From contig JAHRVS010000191.1 of the NCBI GenBank assembly GCA_019090565.1, positions 1 to 5,424 of the forward strand: DNA of 5,424 bases, read 5' to 3'. Position 1 is the stretch's first letter. Each line of letters begins with the position of its first letter. Below the pieces are notes generated by a model that did no database searches, was not told where the DNA came from, and saw nothing but the letters and a program-made list of their open reading frames with translations. The stretch is from Gammaproteobacteria bacterium (GTDB taxonomy: Bacteria > Pseudomonadota > Gammaproteobacteria > Pseudomonadales > UBA3067). The translations under genes and the position numbers were made by a program. Positions 1 through 5,424 of this stretch are shown here, in pieces.

Positions 1-6
1 CCCATA

Positions 7-1305
7 TTAGAAAACAGCATCAATGGCAAACTTTAGGATATTGACATTGTCTCCAGTGGGGGCTGCAGCGGCATTAAATCGCCCGATGCTGCCTTCAAAA
101 TCGGTAATATGGCTCAGTTCGGTTTTTACTGAAACAGAAGGCAGTAGCTCAAGCCTTGCCCCAAGGGTGTAGGAGGTTTGGTTTTGTACGACGAACCCAT
201 CAGCAATTGCGCCCACTAATTGCCCAGGTAAGGCCAAGGCAGCGCCAGTGCTGGCGGAGATGACCGAGGCCCCATCCCTTGCACCGGAGTCCGTATTTTT
301 CATTTTGGCAATGGTGATGTGCGGCATCACCTTGCCAAACCGGTAACCCGTCATCAGGTATGCTGAGGAGACATCAGAAAACCAGCCGCCTACTTTTAAT
401 TGGGCCGCTTCCGACATGATTAACCAGTGAGGCTTATCAACGATGATTCCAGCACTCAAGTAAGAAATAGCCGAGTTTTCTGCTTCAAACAGAAGGGTAT
501 CCCCCGCTCTAATGAGGGTGCTGGGGATATCTGGTAGCGGGGCAATGACTGTGGGAATCTCCGCCGTTAAAAAGGTATATCCGAATCGAAGGGTGGTTGA
601 TTCTTTGATGCTGGTAATGCTTAGCGAAAGAACATCCTTGGCTGATGTGTTTCCAACGACTGGGTGAGTGAACTCATTGCTACCCCACATGGCTTGCACA
701 GTGGAATCCCAGCCATTAGAGGGGACCGTGTACAACACACTAAAGCCATCGTTAGTGCTGTCCCCGGTAATACCGTAAACTTCATCCGGAGCGTAAACCC
801 AAGGGTTGGCGTAGCCAATTTCTATGTATTCAGAAAGCAAGTACAAGGGGACCTTTTGACGCCCGAGACGAAAAGTGAGTGTGTTCGTAGGTGTTAGTGA
901 GACGTAGGCCCACTCGGCTTCCATGTCCCAGCTTTCTTCACCGCGAGAAACCAGCTGCGTGGTGAAGCTAGTATACGGGGTTGTTGAAAACGATATCTGG
1001 ATGCCAATATTAGACATCGCTGCAAAATCGTTTTTATTCGTTATGCCGCCCCAGCTTTCGGTAGTAACATTGCTGTCGGCTCGGGCAAGCCCAGTATTGA
1101 TAAAGCCGTCTATTTTAAATGAAGAATTTTTTTTGTTCAGTTTTTTTTCGAGCCCTATGATGCGTCGTTCGAGGCGGCTTTGCTCACTATTGCGCAGATT
1201 GCCATCATAGTGAGATGATTCGCCCGCTGAACTGAATGCCGAAAGAGGGGCAGAAGCCATTGCGGCCAATGCGGCGGTAATAATCAGGTATTTGGTTTGC
1301 TGCAT
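7..1305 (-). CDS. Porin-like outer-membrane beta-barrel protein with N-terminal coiled coil
   Basis: Predicted outer-membrane channel; substrate unknown. The 432-residue product starts with a Sec signal peptide (MQQTK, then a hydrophobic stretch to about residue 22; likely cleavage after LSA at residue 23). Residues 41-59 (SRLERRIIGLEKKL) are charged with heptad-like Leu/Ile spacing and look like a short periplasmic coiled coil. From residue 63 (FKIDGFINTGL) to the end there are alternating polar/apolar strands typical of a 16- or 18-strand porin, including LTFRLGRQKVPLYLLSEY (143-160), a segment I recognise from porin-like proteins of marine gammaproteobacteria. It ends in AVF; a C-terminal Phe is the usual BAM assembly signal. 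There is no cysteine. The start is supported by GGAAG at 1313-1317, 7 nt upstream of ATG. It is transcribed away from the ABC operon. The porin-fold call is firm; the exact family and role are not. Confidence 0.85.
   Translation of the reverse strand: MQQTKYLIITAALAAMASAPLSAFSSAGESSHYDGNLRNSEQSRLERRIIGLEKKLNKKNSSFKIDGFINTGLARADSNVTTESWGGITNKNDFAAMSNIGIQISFSTTPYTSFTTQLVSRGEESWDMEAEWAYVSLTPTNTLTFRLGRQKVPLYLLSEYIEIGYANPWVYAPDEVYGITGDSTNDGFSVLYTVPSNGWDSTVQAMWGSNEFTHPVVGNTSAKDVLSLSITSIKESTTLRFGYTFLTAEIPTVIAPLPDIPSTLIRAGDTLLFEAENSAISYLSAGIIVDKPHWLIMSEAAQLKVGGWFSDVSSAYLMTGYRFGKVMPHITIAKMKNTDSGARDGASVISASTGAALALPGQLVGAIADGFVVQNQTSYTLGARLELLPSVSVKTELSHITDFEGSIGRFNAAAAPTGDNVNILKFAIDAVF
1127..1148 (-). 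repeat. Two A8 homopolymer tracts in the porin coding strand
   Basis: On the coding (minus) strand there are two runs of eight A, at 1141-1148 (codons 53-55, Glu-Lys-Lys) and 1127-1134 (codons 58-60, Lys-Lys-Asn), separated by six bases. They lie in the linker between the coiled coil and the first barrel strand. Runs of this length are prone to replication or transcription slippage, and a one-base change would truncate the porin before its barrel. They may simply reflect AAA codon use in a Lys-rich linker. Confidence 0.6.
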
Positions 1306-1340
1306 TAATTTTCTTCCGGCACTGTCTAATTAAGATGGAT

Positions 1341-1352
1341 TCTAAAAATAGC
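1341..1352. repeat. 12-bp direct repeat, copy 1 (TCTAAAAATAGC)
   Basis: First copy of an exact 12-bp direct repeat; the second is at 1388-1399, 47 bp start to start (about 4.5 helical turns). Its core CTAAAAATAG is an imperfect palindrome (CTA...TAG around A/T bases), which is compatible with a dimeric repressor or activator site. This copy lies between the candidate leftward promoter and the porin start codon, where a bound protein could block transcription. Operator function is inferred. Confidence 0.5.
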
Positions 1353-1373
1353 TTGGTAAGCCATTGCATGTTT

Positions 1374-1401
1374 AACATATGGGTGCCTCTAAAAATAGCA
1401 A
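1374..1401 (-). promoter_or_regulatory. Candidate sigma70-type promoter for the porin gene
   Basis: Read on the minus strand there is TTGCTA (plus-strand 1396-1401; 4 of 6 to TTGACA), a 16-bp spacer, and TATGTT (plus-strand 1374-1379; 4 of 6 to TATAAT). Transcription would begin near 1367, giving an untranslated leader of about 60 nt before the porin ATG. The -35 overlaps repeat copy 2. Match quality is modest, so this is a candidate only. Confidence 0.35.
1388..1399. repeat. 12-bp direct repeat, copy 2 (TCTAAAAATAGC)
   Basis: Second exact copy of the repeat at 1341-1352. It overlaps the -35 hexamer of the candidate porin promoter, so the two copies flank the predicted leftward transcription start. 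That arrangement is common for paired operators, but chance similarity in AT-rich DNA cannot be excluded from one sequence. Confidence 0.5.
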
Positions 1402-1516
1402 TTCTCATGTGAGTGCGTCGCTAACGCGTGGAAAGTGCATTTTAAGCGCTGTTCATATATACCCTACAACCGCAGGTGTATTACTATGATCAATTAGTTT
1501 TGCGCTACAGTCCATC

Positions 1517-1548
1517 ATAAAAATAAATACATCGAGATTTATTTTCAT
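1517..1548. repeat. AT-only inverted repeat upstream of the ABC operon
   Basis: AAAATAAAT (1520-1528) and ATTTATTTT (1537-1545) are perfect 9-bp inverted arms around an 8-bp spacer. Allowing one mismatch (1519/1546) the arms extend to 12 bp, 1517-1528 and 1537-1548. The right arm ends 20 bp before the ATG at 1569 and just upstream of its ribosome binding site. With only A-T pairs it would be a weak RNA hairpin, and no T-run termination context follows, so a protein-binding operator is the likelier role. Confidence 0.5.
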
Positions 1549-1568
1549 TATAGCTCAAAAGGGGAATT

Positions 1569-2363
1569 ATGCTCTCTGTATTGCGGAAACAGTTCAGTGC
1601 TATTTTGGTTTTTTTCTTAATTGTTCAGGGTTTACTGATGGTTAGGATGTCCATCGCCAGTGATGTACGCGAACCAGAAAATAGAGCATCTATCATGCTG
1701 CGCCACATTGATGACCTTTGGCGGGGGGAGTCATCCCACAGTTTATTTTCCATGAACATCCGCACCGCTCGTTATTCTCGCACCTTACGCTTAGAAGGTT
1801 GGTCCCTCGGGACTGATCTTACCTTGGTACGAATTCTTGCCCCGAAAAAGGAACAAGGCGTAAGTAGCCTTAAATCAGGAAAGCATCTTTATACCTATTT
1901 ACCCCGCGTCGATCGCACTATTCGACTTACGTCCAGCATGATGATGGGCAGCTGGATGGGCAGCCACTTTACCAACGATGACCTAGTTCAAGAGTCACGA
2001 CGCGAAGAAGACTATAACATTGCGATAAGCTATGAAGGCGAGCGAGACCAGCAGGCTATCATCGAGTTCACCCTCATGCCTAAACCCAATGCTGTCGTGG
2101 TGTGGGGCAAAGTGGTGTTGGTGATCCTTGCCGATAGCCTGTTACCTTTGAGCGAAATATTTTATGATGAAGACCTTGTTCAAACACGAAAAATCGTTTT
2201 TTCTGATTTTAAAAAACTCGGGGGGGAAATAAGACCGGCTACCCTGCGGGTGATCCCCAGTGATAAACCGAACGAGTTCACCGAAATAACTTATCAGTTG
2301 CTAGATTTTGGCGTTCCACTGGAAGACAATTTCTTTTCACTTGGTCAATTGAAGCGCCGTTAA
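1569..2363 (+). CDS. LolA-like periplasmic protein (outer membrane lipoprotein-sorting family)
   Basis: Predicted periplasmic carrier with a LolA/LolB-type half-barrel fold, which in characterised relatives binds lipids or acyl chains. The 264-residue product has a Sec signal peptide (residues 1-30, likely cleavage after SIA) and no cysteine, so it is not a lipoprotein. The mature part has the repeated beta strands of this fold. Its most diagnostic segment is residues 107-139: LYTYLPRVDRTIRL, then a Met/Ser-rich turn and MGSHFTNDDL, matching the 'MGS-(D/H)F-x-x-(D/E)DL' region I know from the LolA_like (PF17131) family. It is longer than classical LolA (about 180-200 residues mature). GGGG at 1561-1564 sits 4 nt before ATG, which is close; Met24 and Met27 lie within the signal peptide and would destroy it. 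It is the first gene of the operon, 1 nt from the next. The cargo is unknown. Confidence 0.8.
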   Translation: MLSVLRKQFSAILVFFLIVQGLLMVRMSIASDVREPENRASIMLRHIDDLWRGESSHSLFSMNIRTARYSRTLRLEGWSLGTDLTLVRILAPKKEQGVSSLKSGKHLYTYLPRVDRTIRLTSSMMMGSWMGSHFTNDDLVQESRREEDYNIAISYEGERDQQAIIEFTLMPKPNAVVVWGKVVLVILADSLLPLSEIFYDEDLVQTRKIVFSDFKKLGGEIRPATLRVIPSDKPNEFTEITYQLLDFGVPLEDNFFSLGQLKRR

Positions 2364-2364
2364 C

Positions 2365-3585
2365 ATGAATCCATTTTTATTGGCATCTCGAAATTTATAT
2401 CGTAATTGGCAGCGTTCACTGGTAACCACATTAGCGATGGGGCTTGCGGGCATCATTATGATTCTGTTTTCCAGCTTGATGGATGGCATGCTCAAAGCCA
2501 GTGAGCGCAATGCCACCATTATGAATGCCGGTGAACTGCAGCTGCATCTGCCTTTTTATTTGGATGACCCTGATCTTTATGCCTTGATTCAGGGTGAAAA
2601 TCAGCTTTTGGAAAAGTTAACCGGCGCGGGAGTATCTGCGAGCCCACGTTTATACGCCTATGCCTTGGCCGCTGCGGGAAGCAGCTCTGCCGGAGTGCAA
2701 TTACGAGGCATACTTCCTGTTCTTGAAGCGCAAGTCACCGACATTCACAAACACCTTGCTCAAGGTAAGTGGCTCAATGATGCGGCACCTTACGGCGTTG
2801 TGCTGGGGAGAAAATTAGCCCGCACCCTCAACCTACGCGTGGGTGACGAGGTGGTTTTAACGGGGCAGGCTAGCGATGGCGCTATGGCCAATGAGCTCTA
2901 TCAAGTGCAAGGTATCCTTAAAGCTGTGGCGGACGACATCGACCGGGGCGGCTTCTTTATGTTGGCTGCGGCATTTCGAGAATTCACTGTGGTCAGCGAA
3001 GGTGTGCATGAAATCGCAATGAAACGCAGCAACCCCAGCGTATCATTGGATCGTATTCAGCAGGAGGTGCAAAACGTTGCAGGCTCCTACGAGGTGAAAG
3101 ATTGGCGAGCCTTAATGCCGGTGATGGCGCGTCTGCTTGATATGGCCGACAGCCAAACCTTTTTTATGCTGGCGATCACCTACATGGCGGTAGGCAGCGT
3201 TATTTTAAACGCGATGTTAATGAGCGTGTTTGAGCGAATTCATGAATTTGGCATCATGAAAGCATTAGGGCTTGGCCCTTGGCAAATTGCCCAGCTGATT
3301 TTTGCCGAAGCCCTTTTGCAAGCGATAGTGGCGAGTCTATTCGCACTGAGCTTAGGCGGGTGGCTGGCTTTGCGTCTGCAGGAACGGGGGATTGATTTTA
3401 GTGACACCGCCACGAACACCTCGTTTGCTGGCATTGCTATGGACCCGGTTTGGCGTGCATCAGTGTCGGTTCATTCACTGGCTTACCCTATCGGATTTTT
3501 GATTGCGATGACCTTGCTAGCTGTGATTTACCCAGCCATTAAGGCTGCTTTAATTAAACCCGTAGATGCCATTCAGCATTTTTGA
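2365..3585 (+). CDS. ABC transporter permease, FtsX/MacB type (first of pair)
   Basis: Inner-membrane subunit of a type VII (LolCDE/MacB-like) ABC transporter. The 406 residues show one N-terminal membrane helix (about 19-38), a large periplasmic MacB-like core domain (about 45-262), then an FtsX domain with three helices (about 264-287, 308-335, 371-392). After the second helix comes ERIHEFGIMKALG (290-302), the cytoplasmic coupling helix typical of the family, and the C-terminus has YPAIKAALIKPVDAI (389-403), the usual closing motif. Length fits single permeases such as LolC/LolE (about 400-415). The start follows the upstream stop by 1 nt with only a weak GAAG (2351-2354), so translation is probably coupled. 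It most likely pairs with the downstream paralogue and uses the ATPase encoded after it. It is not clearly LolC or LolE, so no symbol is given. Confidence 0.9.
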   Translation: MNPFLLASRNLYRNWQRSLVTTLAMGLAGIIMILFSSLMDGMLKASERNATIMNAGELQLHLPFYLDDPDLYALIQGENQLLEKLTGAGVSASPRLYAYALAAAGSSSAGVQLRGILPVLEAQVTDIHKHLAQGKWLNDAAPYGVVLGRKLARTLNLRVGDEVVLTGQASDGAMANELYQVQGILKAVADDIDRGGFFMLAAAFREFTVVSEGVHEIAMKRSNPSVSLDRIQQEVQNVAGSYEVKDWRALMPVMARLLDMADSQTFFMLAITYMAVGSVILNAMLMSVFERIHEFGIMKALGLGPWQIAQLIFAEALLQAIVASLFALSLGGWLALRLQERGIDFSDTATNTSFAGIAMDPVWRASVSVHSLAYPIGFLIAMTLLAVIYPAIKAALIKPVDAIQHF

Positions 3586-3603
3586 TACCGCAAAGGGGAG
3601 CCC

Positions 3604-4869
3604 ATGAACCTCGTTGGCTTGGCTTGGAAAAATCTCTGGCGACGAAAGCGTCGCACCAGCATTACCGCGACGTCCATTGGTTTTGGCGTTTTTATCGCGG
3701 TTACTTTCAGTGGTATGGGCGATTATTCCTACACAAATATGATTAATACCAGCGCAAAGATGGGCCTAGGGCACATCAGCATTCAGGCGCCTGGCTACAT
3801 GCAAAGTCCCTCGCTGGACAAACAAATTCATCACGTTAACGACATACAACAAAGATTGGCAACTCTTAATGGGGTGGAGGATTCTTACGTGCGCATTCAG
3901 GGGCAAGCGATGTTCGCCAGTGCCCATAAAAGTGTGGGCGGGGCCTTTTTGGCGATTGATGTTAATAGTGAAAGGGCTGAACACAACTTGTTTATACGCT
4001 CTCTGGTTGAGGGTGAAATATTCATCAAGCGCTGGCGAGGTGCCAATGAAACCCTGAGTGGTATCGTTATAGGGCAAGGCATGGCCAAAAAACTCAAACT
4101 GCGCTTAGGTAAAAAGCTAGTTTATACCACCACCGATAAACACGGCGATATTGTCAATGGTATGGCCCGTGTTAGCGGCATTTTTGCTACCGGTGTTAAA
4201 GACATCGATAACTCGGTGACACTGTTGCCCATTCAAACCTTGCGCGAGACCATCGGGTATTCCGCCGATGAAGCAAGTGTGGTAGCGGTCATGATTAAAG
4301 ACCAGCGTTATACCGACAAGCTGCTAAAGCTGGTACAGCTGCGTGTTAGCGAGCTTGGGCGAAATGAAACAGAGGTCTTGAGCTGGCGTGAAACCCAATC
4401 AGAAGTCGCTGGAATGATTCGCCTCGACCGTAGCAGTAACCAAGTCAGCCAGATATTGATTGGCGTATTGATTGCAGCCGGGGTGCTGAACACACTGCTT
4501 ATGAGTGTACTGGAGCGTACCCGCGAATTCGGCGTGATGATGGCCCTAGGTATGGCACCCCTGAGCCTATTTGCTTTGGTAGTCGTAGAGTCGGTATGGC
4601 TGGCGTTGATGGGTTTAAGCGTAGGTGTGTTAGTAACGGTGCCCTGGTACCTTTATATGAACCGTGTTGGCATTGATTTGAGCGGCTCTATTGGCGATGA
4701 CTATAGCGCAGGAGGGGTTTTAATCGACCCAGTTTTACGTATTTACCTTTACCCTGAAACAATCCTTATGATTCTGTTTACTGTATTGATGCTGACGTTG
4801 TTGTCGGGTTTGTATCCGGCCTGGCGTGCAGGCCGAAACCCTCCCATTGATAGTTTGAAGGCAATGTAA
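3604..4869 (+). CDS. ABC transporter permease, FtsX/MacB type (second of pair)
   Basis: Second inner-membrane subunit with the same four-helix plan. The basic N-terminus (WKNLWRRKRRTS, 8-19) is followed by helix 1 (about 20-36), a periplasmic domain (about 40-278), helix 2 (about 281-302), coupling helix ERTREFGVMMALG (304-316), helix 3 (about 320-348) and helix 4 (about 385-404), and it closes with YPAWRAGRNPPIDSL (404-418). At 421 residues it is of normal length. It shares with its neighbour the post-helix-3 motif GID(F/L)S (356-360 here, 342-346 there) and a following (M/I)DPV turn, so the two are paralogues, yet overall divergence points to a heterodimer. A strong AGGGGAG (3594-3600) lies 3 nt before ATG, after an 18-nt gap. 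The next gene begins 1 nt after its stop. Confidence 0.9.
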   Translation: MNLVGLAWKNLWRRKRRTSITATSIGFGVFIAVTFSGMGDYSYTNMINTSAKMGLGHISIQAPGYMQSPSLDKQIHHVNDIQQRLATLNGVEDSYVRIQGQAMFASAHKSVGGAFLAIDVNSERAEHNLFIRSLVEGEIFIKRWRGANETLSGIVIGQGMAKKLKLRLGKKLVYTTTDKHGDIVNGMARVSGIFATGVKDIDNSVTLLPIQTLRETIGYSADEASVVAVMIKDQRYTDKLLKLVQLRVSELGRNETEVLSWRETQSEVAGMIRLDRSSNQVSQILIGVLIAAGVLNTLLMSVLERTREFGVMMALGMAPLSLFALVVVESVWLALMGLSVGVLVTVPWYLYMNRVGIDLSGSIGDDYSAGGVLIDPVLRIYLYPETILMILFTVLMLTLLSGLYPAWRAGRNPPIDSLKAM

Positions 4870-4870
4870 A

Positions 4871-5424
4871 ATGCCCCTACCCCAGAGTGAGTTTATTGTA
4901 AACATCGAGCACGTTAGTAAACACTTTCAGCAAGGGAGCGTGGTGGTGAAAGCCATCAATGACCTGTCGCTGACATTTGAAGCAGGTGAGTTTGCCGCCC
5001 TGTGTGGGCCCTCTGGTTCGGGCAAAACCACTTTATTAAATATGATCGGTGGCCTGGACCTTCCCACAAAGGGGGCTGTTTACCTCGAATCGCAAGACTT
5101 AAGTACGCTCAGTCGGGCAGCACTGTCGCAACTACGTCGCGACCGTATAGGCTTTGTTTTTCAGGCGTATAACTTGATCCAGGTGATGAGCGCATACGAA
5201 AATGCCGAATTTGTGTTGGCGCTGCAGGGCGTGCCAAAAGCCCAGCGGCGAGAAAGGGTAATGAGCATGTTGGAAAAAGTGGGCCTGAAGGGCTTGGAGT
5301 CTCGCCGTCCCGATGAAATGTCCGGTGGGCAGCAGCAGCGCGTAGCCATTGCCAGAGCCATGGTGACGCACCCAGCGGTCATTTTGGCCGACGAGCCTAC
5401 GGCGAACCTTGATTCCGAAAATGC
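4871..5424 (+). CDS. ABC transporter ATPase, LolD/MacB type (3' truncated by window)
   Basis: Cytoplasmic ATPase that would power the two permeases. The reading frame is open from ATG at 4871 to the window end, giving 184 complete codons (MPLPQSEFIVNIEHVSKHF...). Visible motifs in order: Walker A GPSGSGKTT (46-54), Q-loop FVFQ (95-98), ABC signature MSGGQQQ (150-156), Walker B VILADEP (170-176, with D174 and catalytic E175) and D-loop NLDS (179-182). The H-loop and C-terminus lie beyond the window; the family is usually about 220-240 residues, so perhaps 40-55 are missing. All catalytic residues seen are intact. The signature has Met in place of the usual Leu, a tolerated variant. GAAGG (4857-4861) lies 9 nt before ATG, and the start follows the permease stop by 1 nt. 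Whether a MacB-like permease domain is fused downstream cannot be seen, but two separate permeases argue against it. Confidence 0.93.
   Translation, partial: MPLPQSEFIVNIEHVSKHFQQGSVVVKAINDLSLTFEAGEFAALCGPSGSGKTTLLNMIGGLDLPTKGAVYLESQDLSTLSRAALSQLRRDRIGFVFQAYNLIQVMSAYENAEFVLALQGVPKAQRRERVMSMLEKVGLKGLESRRPDEMSGGQQQRVAIARAMVTHPAVILADEPTANLDSEN

Larger units (their letters stand above)
1306..1568. promoter_or_regulatory. Divergent intergenic regulatory region between porin and ABC operon
   Basis: This 263-bp gap separates the two divergent start codons and must carry the promoters for both directions unless the genes are read from further away. It is AT-rich, especially 1511-1560. It contains the direct repeats, the candidate leftward promoter and the AT dyad listed separately. 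For the rightward operon the best -10-like hexamer I can see is TATGAT at 1485-1490 (5 of 6 matches to TATAAT), but no credible -35 lies 16-18 bp upstream, so that promoter is unassigned. No T-run hairpin terminator or small gene with a ribosome binding site is visible. Confidence 0.6.

Noticed and set aside
1..6. Possible terminator downstream of the porin
   Set aside because: Only six bases lie beyond the stop codon within the window, so nothing can be judged.
621..1210. Other open frames inside the porin gene on both strands
   Set aside because: They overlap a gene with a clear signal peptide and barrel pattern, and their translations look like out-of-frame shadows.
1205..1408. Minus-strand open frame beginning in the intergenic region and overlapping the porin 5' end
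   Set aside because: It has no ribosome binding site before its ATG, overlaps the well-supported porin start in another frame, and its product has no recognisable motif.
1408..1423. CRP-like half site TGTGA
   Set aside because: The opposite half at the right spacing is CGCTA, not TCACA, so only one half matches.
1488..1500. IHF-like site with core ATCAA-N4-TT
   Set aside because: The outer degenerate positions (W and R) both mismatch, and the core is common by chance in AT-rich DNA.
3766..4097. Minus- and plus-strand open frames inside the second permease gene
   Set aside because: They lie wholly within a strongly supported permease gene and lack ribosome binding sites or domain-like sequence.
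5132..5382. Two minus-strand open frames opposite the ATPase gene
   Set aside because: The plus strand here encodes intact Q-loop, signature and other ABC motifs, so the antisense frames are shadows.
4871..5424. Naming the ATPase and permeases lolD, lolC and lolE or macB
   Set aside because: The motifs are shared by all these families. The paired LolA-like gene and order (permeases before the ATPase) do not match the standard lolCDE or macAB operons well enough to assign a symbol.

Overview
The window looks like chromosomal DNA from a Gram-negative bacterium of moderate GC content, most likely a gammaproteobacterium. The reasons are an outer-membrane beta-barrel protein with a terminal Phe, a periplasmic LolA-like protein, and LolCDE/MacB-type ABC transporter parts. 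A marine or Cellvibrio-like relative is only a guess. There is no rRNA, tRNA, CRISPR array, transposase or phage gene.

Layout: positions 7-1305 (minus strand) encode a 432-residue porin-like outer-membrane protein. A 263-bp divergent intergenic region (1306-1568) separates it from a rightward operon. That region holds an exact 12-bp direct repeat, a candidate porin promoter that overlaps one repeat copy, and an AT-only inverted repeat just upstream of the operon.

The rightward operon has four tightly packed genes: a secreted LolA-like protein (1569-2363), two paralogous FtsX/MacB-type permeases (2365-3585 and 3604-4869), and a LolD/MacB-type ATPase (from 4871, cut by the window end). Gaps between genes are 1, 18 and 1 nt, so co-transcription is very likely.

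How they may work together: two different permeases plus one ATPase gene are the parts of a LolCDE-like (type VII, mechanotransmission) ABC transporter. The LolA-like protein would be its periplasmic partner, accepting a lipid, lipoprotein or other hydrophobic cargo from the inner membrane. No MacA-type adaptor or TolC-type channel is visible. The divergent porin-like protein could be a functional partner at the outer membrane, but only its position suggests this. The substrate is unknown. The system resembles LolCDE-LolA and AttEFGH in gene content but is not clearly either one; it is the most interesting candidate in the window.
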